Positions 27,743-36,199 of a stretch of 37,101 nucleotides of DNA are shown piece by piece. Source of the stretch: Bradyrhizobium yuanmingense (GTDB lineage: Bacteria; Pseudomonadota; Alphaproteobacteria; Rhizobiales; Xanthobacteraceae); contig NZ_FMAE01000017.1 of assembly GCF_900094575.1 (NCBI RefSeq), forward strand, positions 1 to 37,101, in the 5' to 3' direction. How positions within the stretch are numbered: the stretch's first letter is position 1; every line of letters begins with the position of its first letter. The notes beneath the pieces were generated by a model. It ran no database searches, had not been told where the DNA came from, and saw only the letters and a list, made by a program, of their open reading frames with translations. Made by a program: the position numbers and the translations under genes.

Positions 27743-28119
27743 CTAACGCGGATACTCATTTAAAGGTTCACTGGGCTGTAAATAGGGGATGAGAGCTTCG
27801 GAGATGCGAACAGAGCCGCATTCGCGCGGCTCATCTTCTTTATTCACCTTCGGCGTCGGCGTCTGCTTCCGTTTCATCGATATCTTCAGCCCCTTGCTCT
27901 TGTTCTTGCTCTCCTTCACGCTCTTCATCTTTGTCCCGCTCATCTTCGTCAGCTTCTTCCTCCGATAGTCAAAATCGAGCTCTTTGTAGTCGATCTCGCA
28001 TCGGCCTGTTTCTTCTGCTTCTAAGAGACCGCCGCAATCCGTGCACCGTTGCGCGAAGAACACGCGCTCCTCATCGACGAAGATTGTCGGCACTCTGGAC
28101 ACCAGAGAAAGTCAGACAT
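27743..28119 (-). pseudogene. Zinc-ribbon protein, frameshifted
   Basis: The ATG at 28119 overlaps the end of the upstream coiled-coil gene (ATG-TC-TGA) and opens MSDFLWCPECR. One base later than expected the reading must move to the next frame, TIFVDEERVFFAQRCTDCGG and LLEAEETGRCEIDY, giving a CPEC...CTDC zinc ribbon. A Lys-rich linker (KMKSVKESKNKSKGLKISMK) and an acidic tail follow. The frame shown by the sequence can only start at a GTG at 28102, which loses the first CxxC. A one-base loss near 28095 explains both. It is the last gene of the AlpA-T4CP-Replic_Relax row. It may be a DNA- or RNA-binding accessory protein if intact. Confidence 0.6.
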
Positions 28120-28264
28120 TCTGCGGCTCCTTCTTCTGACGCGGCCTCCTCGCTTTCTGGAGAGCCGCGCTTTCCTGCGCAATTTGCTCCTTGAGCGCCT
28201 TCAGCTCGCTGTCGATAGCTGTCTTTTGTGCAAGCAATTCAGTTATACGCTGTAGTCTGTCCAT
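28112..28264 (-). CDS. Small coiled-coil protein of the mobile-element row
   Basis: The ATG at 28264 follows AGGAGC and gives 50 residues: MDRLQRITELLAQKTAIDSE, LKALKEQIAQESAALQKARR and a basic PRQKKEPQNV tail. It is a single amphipathic helix with a basic C-terminus, as seen in small nucleoid or relaxosome accessory proteins. Its stop overlaps the start of the zinc-ribbon gene. A longer frame upstream (from 28327) lacks a ribosome site. It lies 72 bases after the replication-relaxation gene and probably belongs to that operon. Confidence 0.6.
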   Translation of the reverse strand: MDRLQRITELLAQKTAIDSELKALKEQIAQESAALQKARRPRQKKEPQNV

Positions 28265-28336
28265 CACTCTGCTCCTATGTCGAGAGTTTTGCCACCGCAT
28301 TGCAGCCATTGCCGGTTGAACGCCCAACCGCGATCA

Positions 28337-29197
28337 TCAGGCTGCGGCGTGTCGCCTGTGATTGTGGGAAAAAACACTGAAAGCGAAGCGATCGAGATGA
28401 GGCCCCCCAATAGAAGCTAAGAGTTCCCTCATGCTTTCAAGACGGGCCATCGTGGTCGTCGTGAACAAGACGGTCAGATTGGGAAACCCGAGATGCGTTC
28501 GATAGACGCCGCTCTCCAGCACATTGCGGTACGCGATCAACTTCCGCTCAATGGTCTGCCGGTCCTTGTCGCTCCACTTGAGCTGCTCGGTTCTGAGATC
28601 GACTTCGAGCACAAAGAAACGATAATGGCCGTTCAGGTATTCGATGGCGAAGGGGCAACCATCGGGTGTCAGCCGGTAGTCGCACTGCTTTCCCCGATGA
28701 GCGAAGGCGACTGGAAGACTATGATCTCCGCTCTCTTTGATTCCATTCGGCGTGCACGGGCTCTGGAGACTTTCTGAGAAGGGCACAAGGCGCTCTCTCG
28801 CGCCGATTTCGAAAGACGCCATCACCTGGCTCTCTGTCAGAGTATGCAGGAAGTGGCTCGAAGAGTCGCGGAGAAGCGGTTCGAAACCGATCTCGTTGAG
28901 CTTTGAGATGCCCCTTGGGGTGAGATGGAAAGCTTGGGCGCAGGATTGGTAGAGGCGCGGACTATCGAGTTGCGTCCTATGAACGGCAATCATCTTGTGC
29001 GGAGCGCGCTTCAGCAGACTGAGCCGCGCGATAACCGCGCCATAGGATCGCCTCGTAAGCGCTGCAATATCCTGCGCCGTGAGGACCGTGTAGCGGCCAA
29101 GGCACTTTAAGATCTCAATATCGCCAGGAACGTTCGGGCGGATCGAGACAAGCTCGCCGCCGCGCGTCACAGGTTTCGTTGTCCAGCGTGAATTCAT
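28337..29197 (-). CDS. Replication-relaxation family protein
   Basis: The 286-residue product has the features of the Replic_Relax family (plasmid and ICE-borne proteins thought to help relax or nick DNA for replication or transfer). It has an N-terminal winged-helix segment, LKCLGRYTVLTAQDIAALTR, followed by YGAVIARLSLLKRAPHKM and AQAFHLTPRGISKLNEIGF. The core contains LTESQVMASFEIGAR, then a nuclease-like stretch YRFFVLEVDLRTEQLKWSDK, with RKLIAYRNVLESGVYRTHLG after it; the E-V-D in that stretch recalls a restriction-like fold. It follows the T4CP-like gene by 110 bases on the same strand. The start lacks a clear ribosome site. The family call is good; the activity is inferred. Confidence 0.82.
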   Translation of the reverse strand: MNSRWTTKPVTRGGELVSIRPNVPGDIEILKCLGRYTVLTAQDIAALTRRSYGAVIARLSLLKRAPHKMIAVHRTQLDSPRLYQSCAQAFHLTPRGISKLNEIGFEPLLRDSSSHFLHTLTESQVMASFEIGARERLVPFSESLQSPCTPNGIKESGDHSLPVAFAHRGKQCDYRLTPDGCPFAIEYLNGHYRFFVLEVDLRTEQLKWSDKDRQTIERKLIAYRNVLESGVYRTHLGFPNLTVLFTTTTMARLESMRELLASIGGPHLDRFAFSVFSHNHRRHAAA

Positions 29198-29307
29198 AGC
29201 GCGGAAGATAAATCCGCGCGGAGCGGCTGATAAGTCGGCAGCTATGTGGGTCGTTGAGGTATCGTAGCACGCAGTGCAAGATCATGTACCAACCGCTCCG
29301 CGCAAAA

Positions 29308-31296
29308 TTATTTGCGCTTCCACGGTGCCGGTTTGCTTGGATCAAGAACCTCAGCGGATCCAATGTGCTGTCCGGAACCTTGTGAAATCGCTGAGCTCGG
29401 CGGCCCTTGCTTTTGTACAATGGGCTCATTTACATCGGCGCCGCCAAGCGTCGCGCGCTGATCGTGCTTCGGCGCAGCGAACGCAGCAGCCCCGTCGAAG
29501 GCAAGGGGACTATCCTGCAACATCCGCTTATTGCGCTCACGCAGCGCGTGATACTCGGCGTCGCTTATCTTTGGCCACTCGTCGATCCATCCGAGTTGCG
29601 TGTCGTGGATGAAGGGGTGCTCGAGAGGAGGATGCATACCTCTTACGCAGGCGAAGTACGCGTCACTTTCACTCTTGTGCACGTGCTTCAAGAAGTCAGG
29701 ACTGCAACGGAGATCGCGCGCCATATAGTTCAAATCTTGCGCCTCAGGACTCGAGGCGTATTTTATGCTGGTGTTCGTTGAGATCGCGTTGCGGGTCGCC
29801 TCGTCAAGCTCATCACAATACATATTCTGATGAGCAACAATCGCTCCACCGTTGTACTCGCGGAGAAGGCGGAACAGTTGAGGTGTCTTTTCCGGATCAG
29901 CGAACTCTTGAAACTCGTCGATCATGACGTAGACCGGATGCTTATCGCTGCGAGACTGAATGGCGTCTTGTGCCAGCGAAAGGATGTAGCGGCCCAGAGT
30001 CTGATGGGCCTCTTTGAGTTGGGGTAGGCGCGTATTCACGAGCACAATTTTTCGTTCTCGAATACATTTGGCCAAGTCGAGTTTCCGCGTCGCGGCATTA
30101 AACATCACAGCCAGGGTCTCATTTCCGGCAATACCGTAAATGCGGGACTTGATCTCCTCGCGCGTGGAGGCGTAGTTGGCGGAATAGAAATCGTTCTCGA
30201 AAAACCGTCGAGGTATCGATGGGAGCTTTTTGATCACCGTTTCAAATAGCGGATTGGGCGGCTTCCTGTTTATCCGGTCATCGAGCGAATCGAGCAAGGT
30301 TTCGAGGTTTGCGCCGGGAAGCGAAAAGAGCATTCGGGCACAGAACTGAAAACAGGCGGCCTGTTTTCCAGTCAGCTTTTGCTTCGTGGTCGAGAATATG
30401 TAGCTGAAATCTGACACGAGCTGGGCCGGGTCTCGTCCGTGTGTTGCAAACAGATTGAGAGCAGGTGCATCAATAGGGTCTACGATGACAACCCTGTCAC
30501 TGAACATTTCTAATCGCGCCAGGCGCTCAACCATCAAGCCCTTTGGATCAACGACGATGTAAGCCGGAGGGTTCGAGTTTTCGATGAAGTCTTTGACAAG
30601 ATTATTTTGAAGGAGAGTGGTCTTGCCACTTCCACTTGGGCCGAGAACGTGGGTATGCTCGTAGCGGATGTGCTGAGGTATCTGTTTAGGGCTTAGCATC
30701 TCCTTTACAGCTTGCTGTTGTGCCAATTCTATTTCGAGTTCTCGCTGCCGTTTTTCTTCTCTTTCTTTCTCCTCCTTGGCAAGTTTGATGATCTGATCTT
30801 CGCGCTTGGCGGTCTCCGCCTGATTTTTCTTGTTTTCCTCATCGATCTGGTGCATCCACTCGGCGTACAGCCGGTTATGGAGTTCAAGTTCCGCACCTGT
30901 TATTTCCGGTTGTTTTCTGGTGAGGAACGCATCGAGCGCCTTTTCCCGCTCCGGTTGGACAAAATCACGCTCGCTCATCCAGGCCGTTTTGCTGAAGAGT
31001 GAGCCCAAAAGTCCAAGACCAGGACGAGCCTTCACGTAATATTCGACGGTCGCGTTCTCGACGTGCTCTTTGTAATCATCATCATCTTCGGCCTGTCTAT
31101 CGAAATCGTAGCGAGGCTCGAGAAATTTGCGGACCGCTTTTTTATAGCACTCCACAGAGCAGAACCAGTAAGGCATTCCCATGAATTTGCCGTTGGGGTC
31201 TAGTGATCCACTCGCTACGGACTCGGGAGGCGGCTCAAGATCGTACGAACGATGGCGGTTGCCGCACTGAATGCACTTATCTCGGCTTGCTGCCAT
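29308..31296 (-). CDS. T4CP-like (TraD/VirD4-type) ATPase with N-terminal zinc finger
   Basis: The start is at 31296 (MAASRDKCIQCGNRH), with GGAAGAGG upstream and an overlap of 20 bases with the small membrane-protein gene. The 662-residue protein has an N-terminal zinc-finger-like CIQC...WFCSVEC, then an acidic stretch and a long charged coiled coil (EENKKNQAETAKREDQIIKL) to about residue 200. The motor carries Walker A LGPSGSGKTTL (about 218-228), YIVVDPKGL, Walker B VMIDEFQEF (457-465) and GGAIVAHQN. This is the fold of conjugative coupling ATPases, which bring DNA to the type IV channel. No N-terminal membrane segments are present; the two-segment protein encoded just upstream may anchor it. 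The C-terminal tail is low-complexity. It is followed by the relaxation gene, and the zinc finger is unusual. Confidence 0.88.
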   Translation of the reverse strand: MAASRDKCIQCGNRHRSYDLEPPPESVASGSLDPNGKFMGMPYWFCSVECYKKAVRKFLEPRYDFDRQAEDDDDYKEHVENATVEYYVKARPGLGLLGSLFSKTAWMSERDFVQPEREKALDAFLTRKQPEITGAELELHNRLYAEWMHQIDEENKKNQAETAKREDQIIKLAKEEKEREEKRQRELEIELAQQQAVKEMLSPKQIPQHIRYEHTHVLGPSGSGKTTLLQNNLVKDFIENSNPPAYIVVDPKGLMVERLARLEMFSDRVVIVDPIDAPALNLFATHGRDPAQLVSDFSYIFSTTKQKLTGKQAACFQFCARMLFSLPGANLETLLDSLDDRINRKPPNPLFETVIKKLPSIPRRFFENDFYSANYASTREEIKSRIYGIAGNETLAVMFNAATRKLDLAKCIRERKIVLVNTRLPQLKEAHQTLGRYILSLAQDAIQSRSDKHPVYVMIDEFQEFADPEKTPQLFRLLREYNGGAIVAHQNMYCDELDEATRNAISTNTSIKYASSPEAQDLNYMARDLRCSPDFLKHVHKSESDAYFACVRGMHPPLEHPFIHDTQLGWIDEWPKISDAEYHALRERNKRMLQDSPLAFDGAAAFAAPKHDQRATLGGADVNEPIVQKQGPPSSAISQGSGQHIGSAEVLDPSKPAPWKRK

Positions 31297-31525
31297 CGGC
31301 CCTCTTCCCCTTGATGAGAGTACGGAAGAACTCTCTCCTCTTCTCTTCTGCATGGGCACGGATAACGGGAATGGACTGCAACCACATCAGTGCGCCGACG
31401 ATGAGCACGACCCAATGAGTCGGATACTGAGGTCTGCCATGCATCCATTCGCCAGTTGTGAGCATGAAGCCGAAAAGAGTGACAAAGAAGCCGACAAACG
31501 CGATAAGCAGACGGAGTAGGTCCAT
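31277..31525 (-). CDS. Small two-segment membrane protein, likely T4CP partner
   Basis: The ATG at 31525 follows GGGAGG. The 82-residue product has two membrane segments (LLRLLIAFVGFFVTLFGFML and HWVVLIVGALMWLQSIPVIR) and a basic tail with EEKRREFFRTLIKGKR. Its end overlaps the start of the T4CP-like gene. Coupling ATPases normally carry two membrane segments at their own N-terminus; here they are on a separate protein, suggesting the two were split and still work together. This is inference from order and topology. Confidence 0.75.
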   Translation of the reverse strand: MDLLRLLIAFVGFFVTLFGFMLTTGEWMHGRPQYPTHWVVLIVGALMWLQSIPVIRAHAEEKRREFFRTLIKGKRADGSKPR

Positions 31526-31600
31526 GGTGATCCTCCCGAGAGGAGGCGACCAGTGTTAAGCCAGTGTTGGACGCTGGCCGCCTCTGATCGCCCGCTCCTC

Positions 31601-31816
31601 TTACTTCGGAGCGTCGGATCTGGCCTTCGCGCATCTCTCCAGATACTCAGAAACCTCATGCGACCACCAGACGCGTGGGGAACCGCGATAGATCGAGAGC
31701 TTGAAACTCTTCGGAAATCTCTTCGCCTTCTCCAGGCGGTCAAGGTGAGTACGACTATAAGGAATTCCAAAATCTGAACGCAGACGCTTGAATGTGACCA
31801 CTGATTTCTCAGACAT
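31601..31816 (-). CDS. AlpA-family regulator/excisionase-like protein
   Basis: The 71-residue product reads VTFKRLRSDFGIPYSRTHLD, RLEKAKRFPKSFKLSIYRGS and PRVWWSHEVSEYLERCAKAR. This is the MerR-like HTH of AlpA/excisionases: helix-turn-helix G-x-x-Y-S-R-x-H-L-x-R-L, F-P-x wing, W-x-x-x-E-V-x-x-Y/W-L. A GGAG lies about eight bases before the start. Such proteins control excision genes of prophages and ICEs. It is the first gene of the row that runs to the zinc ribbon; its promoter should lie within 31820-31960. No integrase gene is in the window. Confidence 0.85.
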   Translation of the reverse strand: MSEKSVVTFKRLRSDFGIPYSRTHLDRLEKAKRFPKSFKLSIYRGSPRVWWSHEVSEYLERCAKARSDAPK

Positions 31817-32010
31817 CGCTTAGACTCCGTGTTGGAGCCGTCGCGACGGCTGTTAGTCAGCCGACGGGTCAAGTATACCTGAGGTTGAGGCGTTGTGGAT
31901 GCTATTTTTTAGGTAACGTAAGCTGACGGAATTGGTCAATCGGGACTTCAGATCTCAGCGTCGGGGAAGTGCACCTTCTGACTAGATGACCGGTGTTAAA
32001 GAGAGCGGGA

Positions 32011-32670
32011 TCAACGACGGCTCGCCACGCGCTCCCTCACCAGTTCTACCAATCGGCCGTTCGCTGCGCTGTTTCCTGCTAGATAACCTCTCTGCACGTT
32101 CACAACAGGCGCAAACAACGTGCCGCCATATTCTCTGCCCCTCTCCAACCCCCAAGCACTCGCCGCGCGCATGCAAATGACCACAATCTCGGCGCTCTCC
32201 GCTCGGGGAAACAGCACGGATTGCGTCCAGTTCACGGACACCCGACTTGACGGCAAAGACATCAGCGCACGCCAATCCTTCACCCGTGGTGACTGATACG
32301 CACCGACGTTGAGAACTGCAAATTTCTGCTCGATTTCTTTTGGGTCGCCGAAGAACTTAACGATGCTTCTGAACCATTTACCTCCACTCCCTTTGTCACG
32401 GAAGGGTTCTGGCCCTTTCCAGCGACGCATGTAGTAGTCCTTCCCATCTTTCGTTTTTGCGTCCTTGAGGTCCGATTCGCTGTTGAAGCCTGGTGCCGCA
32501 AACAGCAACACTACCTTGGCTGTCTTCAATGGTCCCGCGAATGCTGCGGGTAAGCATCTAAGGTTAAGTCCGTGCTGTTGACGGCTGAGACGAGCAAATA
32601 CATGTGCATCCTCCGGATAAATGTGCGCGCCTCGTTCAATTCGCGACCAGAACCTGAAAATGTCGTTCAT
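32011..32670 (-). CDS. Conserved hypothetical protein
   Basis: The frame is open to 33108, but its upstream half is antisense to an IS256 remnant; the ATG at 32670 with AGGA five bases upstream is the real start. The 219-residue product begins MNDIFRFWSRIERGAHIYPE and contains FAGPLKTAKVVLLFAAPGFN, YYMRRWKGPEPFRDKG, MSLPSSRVSVNWTQSVLFPR, AEIVVICMRAASAWGLERGR and PVVNVQRGYL. The order of hydrophobic strands with a P-G turn and an SSR motif recalls uracil-DNA glycosylase-like folds, but the active-site motifs are not certain, so I name no function. No partner gene is adjacent. Confidence 0.7.
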   Translation of the reverse strand: MNDIFRFWSRIERGAHIYPEDAHVFARLSRQQHGLNLRCLPAAFAGPLKTAKVVLLFAAPGFNSESDLKDAKTKDGKDYYMRRWKGPEPFRDKGSGGKWFRSIVKFFGDPKEIEQKFAVLNVGAYQSPRVKDWRALMSLPSSRVSVNWTQSVLFPRAESAEIVVICMRAASAWGLERGREYGGTLFAPVVNVQRGYLAGNSAANGRLVELVRERVASRR

Positions 32671-32689
32671 GCCTGTCCTATGAACATGG

Positions 32690-32990
32690 TCGATGCGCTT
32701 TCGTTGAATGATCCGCAACCGCGTCAGCTTGCAGAGCGTGGCATCGCAGCGGCCATTACCTTTCTGGACATCCATTGGCGGAAGATTCGAACGAACAATC
32801 CGCTCGAGCGCATCATGAAGGAGATCCGGACGAACCCGTGTCGTCGGCGCCTTCCCGACGGCCAATCCTGTCTCAACTTGGCGGCGGCCCGGCTGCGGCA
32901 CATTGCCGGAACGGCGCGGTCGACCAATGCTACATGAACATGCGACCGCTCTATCAGCCACAACTCTCTGAAACCGGAGCCGTCGCCTGA
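32690..32990 (+). pseudogene. IS256-family transposase, C-terminal remnant
   Basis: The plus strand reads LDIHWRKIRTNNPLERIMKE and then IRTNPCRRRLPDGQSCLNLA and RLRHIAG before a frame change to YMNMRPLYQPQLSET and a stop at 32990. H-W-R-x-I-x-x-N-N-P-L-E-R is the IS256 block holding the last catalytic Glu. It differs from the IS256 fragments at 3683 and 11834, so a second subtype is represented. The N-terminal part is absent. The gene is inactive. Confidence 0.75.
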
Positions 32991-33129
32991 TCAAAAGTGC
33001 AAAAGATTCTGGAGAGCACCGCGCCCCATCTACTCCGCATGCTTCTGATGCGCCTGCGCGCGACAATGGCCGTTTTGGGCGGCAGCAGGCTGAATTGTTT
33101 CGAATCATAATGCGCTCCAGGTCATGTGC

Positions 33130-33160
33130 CCCGGCGCGACGATGCGCGCTCCGCGCCGGG
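33130..33160 (-). terminator. GC hairpin after the GH12 gene
   Basis: CCCGGCGCG (33130-33138) and CGCGCCGGG (33152-33160) pair perfectly across a 13-base loop, 44 bases beyond the stop of the minus-strand GH12 gene. There is no T run. It could act as a terminator or 3'-end stabiliser. Confidence 0.45.
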
Positions 33161-33203
33161 TTCGGGCAAATCCAACAGCCGGGGCGAACTCAGAACTGGA
33201 TCT

Positions 33204-34007
33204 TCACTTTGAGGTCACGGTCCAGTCATTGAACTTGAAGTTCATTCCGCCTGGGGACGAGGTGATCTCGACGCCGTATTGGACGCTACCGACGTTTATG
33301 TCGCCGAAGTAGCCCTTCGACTTGATCCACTCTAGGATGCCTTTGATGTCCACTGTCCCGCTGTTGCTTTTCGAAGTGGGCACGAGCGAGATGACGTTGT
33401 GACCATTATTCCCTTCAAACACGTTCCAGGTCGTCCCGCCCACGTTGACGTTAGTGTAGACCGGGATCGCCGCCCCGGAGGGATCCTGTCGATAATGATG
33501 AGAAATGGGCTTAACGTTGCCGCTACCGTCCGAGTTTCCGGTGTAGTTTGTCCAGATCATGATCTCATGCTGGTTTGAGCTGTCCCAAATATCATAGGCG
33601 GTGTCCCAAGCGCCGCTTTTAGGAACGTCCTGATTGAAGGTCGAGCTCAAAGTGTTGATTGCACTGAGCGGCTTTCCGATATGGACGGCCTCGTGCGGAT
33701 AGCTCTTGATGCCACCAGTTCCGGGCTGGTTCGACCACACGCTCCACCGGTTCGCTCCATACACCGAAATGGTCTGAGGCCCGGCACCACTGCCCCACAC
33801 GTCGTTGTTCCAGGAGAAGCCATCGCGTGAAAAGTTTCCATACGGAGCGCTCGAACTCCAAATCGGCGCCTTTGCCGGCACGGAGGCGGCAGCCGATGAC
33901 CTGACCTCGTTCACAGCCTGCCTAAAAAGATCATGATGCTCCTGTGAGCAGACGTACCCCATTGGGGAATCTGGCGAGCCGGCACCGTTTATCCGATTGG
34001 AATTCAT
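33204..34007 (-). CDS. GH12 endoglucanase, GunA-type, probably type III-secreted
   Basis: The ATG at 34007 follows AAGGAGAG; the frame is open upstream to 34100, but there is no site there. The 267-residue product is a glycoside hydrolase family 12 enzyme. AYDIWDSSNQHEIMIWTNYT holds the nucleophile (Glu148, H-E-I-M-I-W), and GSVQYGVEITSSPGG holds the acid/base (Glu247). Substrates of this family are cellulose or xyloglucan. There is no Sec signal peptide; the first 40 residues are Ser/Asn/Pro-rich (MNSNRINGAGSPDSPMG), as in type III substrates. About 120 bases upstream is a tts-box-like site. GunA of Sinorhizobium fredii HH103 is a published type III-secreted cellulase, and B. japonicum carries symbiotic GH12 genes; the link to this gene is by inference. 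Confidence 0.88.
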   Translation of the reverse strand: MNSNRINGAGSPDSPMGYVCSQEHHDLFRQAVNEVRSSAAASVPAKAPIWSSSAPYGNFSRDGFSWNNDVWGSGAGPQTISVYGANRWSVWSNQPGTGGIKSYPHEAVHIGKPLSAINTLSSTFNQDVPKSGAWDTAYDIWDSSNQHEIMIWTNYTGNSDGSGNVKPISHHYRQDPSGAAIPVYTNVNVGGTTWNVFEGNNGHNVISLVPTSKSNSGTVDIKGILEWIKSKGYFGDINVGSVQYGVEITSSPGGMNFKFNDWTVTSK

Positions 34008-34126
34008 AATGCTCTCCTTGCTTTTATGGGAACGACACCTCTTGCCGGTCCACCCAGTGGGTACCCTAGGTTCGTGACCAGTTCGAGGCGTGGGCGGCAT
34101 CGTTATCTAGAGACCGGCTTCGAATT

Positions 34127-34156
34127 ATAGGAAAGCCTGGCTTTCGAGGAGCTGAC
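34127..34156 (-). promoter_or_regulatory. tts-box-like TtsI binding site
   Basis: The minus strand from 34156 reads GTCAGCTCCTCGAAAGCCAG and continues GCTTTCCTA. The conserved rhizobial tts box begins GTCAG-C-T-x2-TCGAAAGC and ends with a C-C-T-A element; the core GTCAGCTxxTCGAAAGC matches perfectly. It lies about 120 bases upstream of the GH12 start in the right direction. It predicts flavonoid/NodD-TtsI-dependent expression with the type III system. Confidence 0.75.
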
Positions 34157-34839
34157 TGGGCCTCTTCCGGAAAAAATTGCTAGAACAAAGAGGATGCAGC
34201 AGGGCGCGACAAGCGACGTCCCGAAACTCGGATTGTCGTAACCCGCACGTTCACTCATCCTCCCATGACACACGCGCGATCGTTCGAAAGGTGTGCCGAA
34301 GACGGGGGAACATGAGGAAGGCAAAAGGTCGCCATTGCGCGCAAAGTCGCTGCCGTTCGGCGCGATGTCCCGCTGGGACTGTGGTTGTGGCGATCTCGGT
34401 CATTCGGCTGTTGGCGGCTTGCCCGCACTCCGCTGCATACGTTGAGGCGCCCGACCCGGACATCATCATGAGGCATTGCGCGACCTCGGAAAATGAAATG
34501 GACGCCTCCCTCAGAAATCGGTAGGAGCGTCAAGAGAGCCTGACGCCCGGCAGGGAGAATAAAAGATGCCTGAGTCAGCCGCTCTTGCAGCAAAATAGGA
34601 GACCCCAGCAGCGATGGCATCAAAGATTCGATAGGCCAGGCCAATGCCTGACTAGCCATCACACCCAGCCGCGCTCACGCCGTCTCCGCAACCCTGGCCA
34701 GCTCCGACGGCAGGAGCGCTACCATCGTGCCGTTGGCGAGTTCAAAGGAACGCTTGACAACAAACCGCAATTAAAGGGCCGAATGACAGCCAGGCTAATC
34801 GAATGGGAGTTCTGTCTCCTCCCGGCAATAATTGCTGGC
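34157..34839. other. No gene firmly recognised
   Basis: A plus-strand frame at 34312-34524, after GGGGGA, encodes about 70 residues with a hydrophobic stretch and C (VVVAISVIRLLAACPHSAAY), lipoprotein-like but unconvincing. Other frames (34255-34662 minus, 34585-34962 plus) show no domain. No tRNA or attachment site was found. Confidence 0.35.
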
Positions 34840-36186
34840 TTAGCCAGCATATGGCAGCTTCATGTATTTCAGGTAGTTGCTGAGGTGGTGCTGCCAGAAA
34901 TAGTCCAGCTTCTGGCATCCTGGGGCACCATCGGTCGGGTTGCCGCCCGGGTCGGCGAATAGCGGCAGCAGCGAGCCGACGTCAGCATAGTTCAGCGAGC
35001 TCGGAATCTGGTCGAGGATCTGTTGGACCATGCCCGAGATCGTCGATCCGGTGATTGGTGCGGCGGATGCCGCGCCGAGATCGGCGGCGTTCAAATAGAT
35101 CGTTTCGGAGGTCAATCTTCGAGAAAGACCCTCCACCCGCTGCTTGAGCCGCTTCACCGAGTCGTCGTGAACACGATTTACGGCGCTCTCACTGTCGGTG
35201 GCCGCGCTACCGAGCGCGATCATTGCCTCCGAATTGGGACTGCCGCCGAACCCGCGCAGCGGATTTGGCGTGTTCAGGTCTGATATCCACTCCAGTGAAA
35301 ACGGCGCCTGCGGCACCCAGTCCTGCGTCGACGTCACCGCCCAACCGTATCCGTCGACCCCGGCAAGCCGCGCATAATCATCTGCGTAATGGTCGTTTGC
35401 CGGCCTTGGCAGGCGCGAAGGTATAGGTCTTATAGACAGGCCCTTTAAAGAAAAGCGTCGAGTGCCGGACCAGCGAGGTGAGCAGCGTAGCAATCGACGC
35501 ACCCTGGCTGTGCCCGGTGATGTAGACGTTGTTGCCCGAGTTCGCGAGCTGCCCCAAGGTCACGAACAGTGGGCGATCAGTGGTGAACAGCATGAGCAGC
35601 AAACTCAGAGCGAATCCTGAATGCACACCGGCCTTCACCGCACTGTCACCTCATCCCGGACGAGGTAGCTCGGCAGCGAGATCGGACCGAGCTTCACGTC
35701 AAAGCGCGCGTTGATCAGGGGAAACAGCAAGTCGGCCAACACGCTGGCCTCACTTTCGACGGTGCCGCGCACTGCGATCGCGTACTGGGTGGGGTCACTC
35801 TGGTTCTGCCAGACCTGCCAGTAGTTATCCAATAGTGTGGGACTCGTTGGGGTGAGGTCCTTACGGATCGCCCAATTTGAGCTTGGATCGGGCACGGCGG
35901 GAACGCCGCAGGTTGCCTCCGCTTCGGTCAGCGATGGCGTGCCGGCGTAAGCATGCTGCGCGATCTCTACAGGGACGTCCCTTTTGACACGTCCAATCCA
36001 GCGTAATGTTTCATGCTGCGCGTCTCCGTCTGATGCTTGTGGCTGCTCGATACAGACCACGTTTATCATCAACCTGAAGCGCAGCACCCTGCTAACGCGG
36101 AGCTCAGCAACAGCCGAGTACCAAGGCGGAGCCGCGCCCGCGGCCGACAGCGATCCGCCCGCCTGATGGCTTATTTGGACTTCCAC
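34840..36186 (-). pseudogene. Class 3-type lipase, two frameshifts
   Basis: Three consecutive minus-strand frames make one protein of about 450 residues. Frame one (36186-35640) reads SHQAGGSLSAAGAAPPWYSA, TLLDNYWQVWQNQSDPTQYA and IAVRGTVESEASVLADLLFP. Frame two (35638-about 35400) has the lipase elbow GNNVYITGHSQGASIATLL with its catalytic Ser (G-H-S-Q-G), then FAPAKAG. Frame three (about 35400-34840) continues NDHYADDYARLAGVDGYGWA and ends DYFWQHHLSNYLKYM, a typical lipase C-terminus. The breaks lie near 35636 and 35405. It starts 13 bases after the truncated phospholipase D stop, so the pair was a unit. A phospholipase/lipase pair suggests lipid attack on a host or a rival, without proof. 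Confidence 0.8.
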
Positions 36187-36199
36187 CAGCTCCGCTCAC

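Noticed and set aside
31905..31935. GTCAGCTT on the minus strand upstream of the AlpA gene
   Set aside because: The sequence after it (ACGTTACCT) does not match the TtsI site; it is a chance half-match.
32671..33108. N-terminal extension of the conserved hypothetical gene at 32011
   Set aside because: It is antisense to the IS256 remnant and lacks a ribosome site; the start at 32670 is better.
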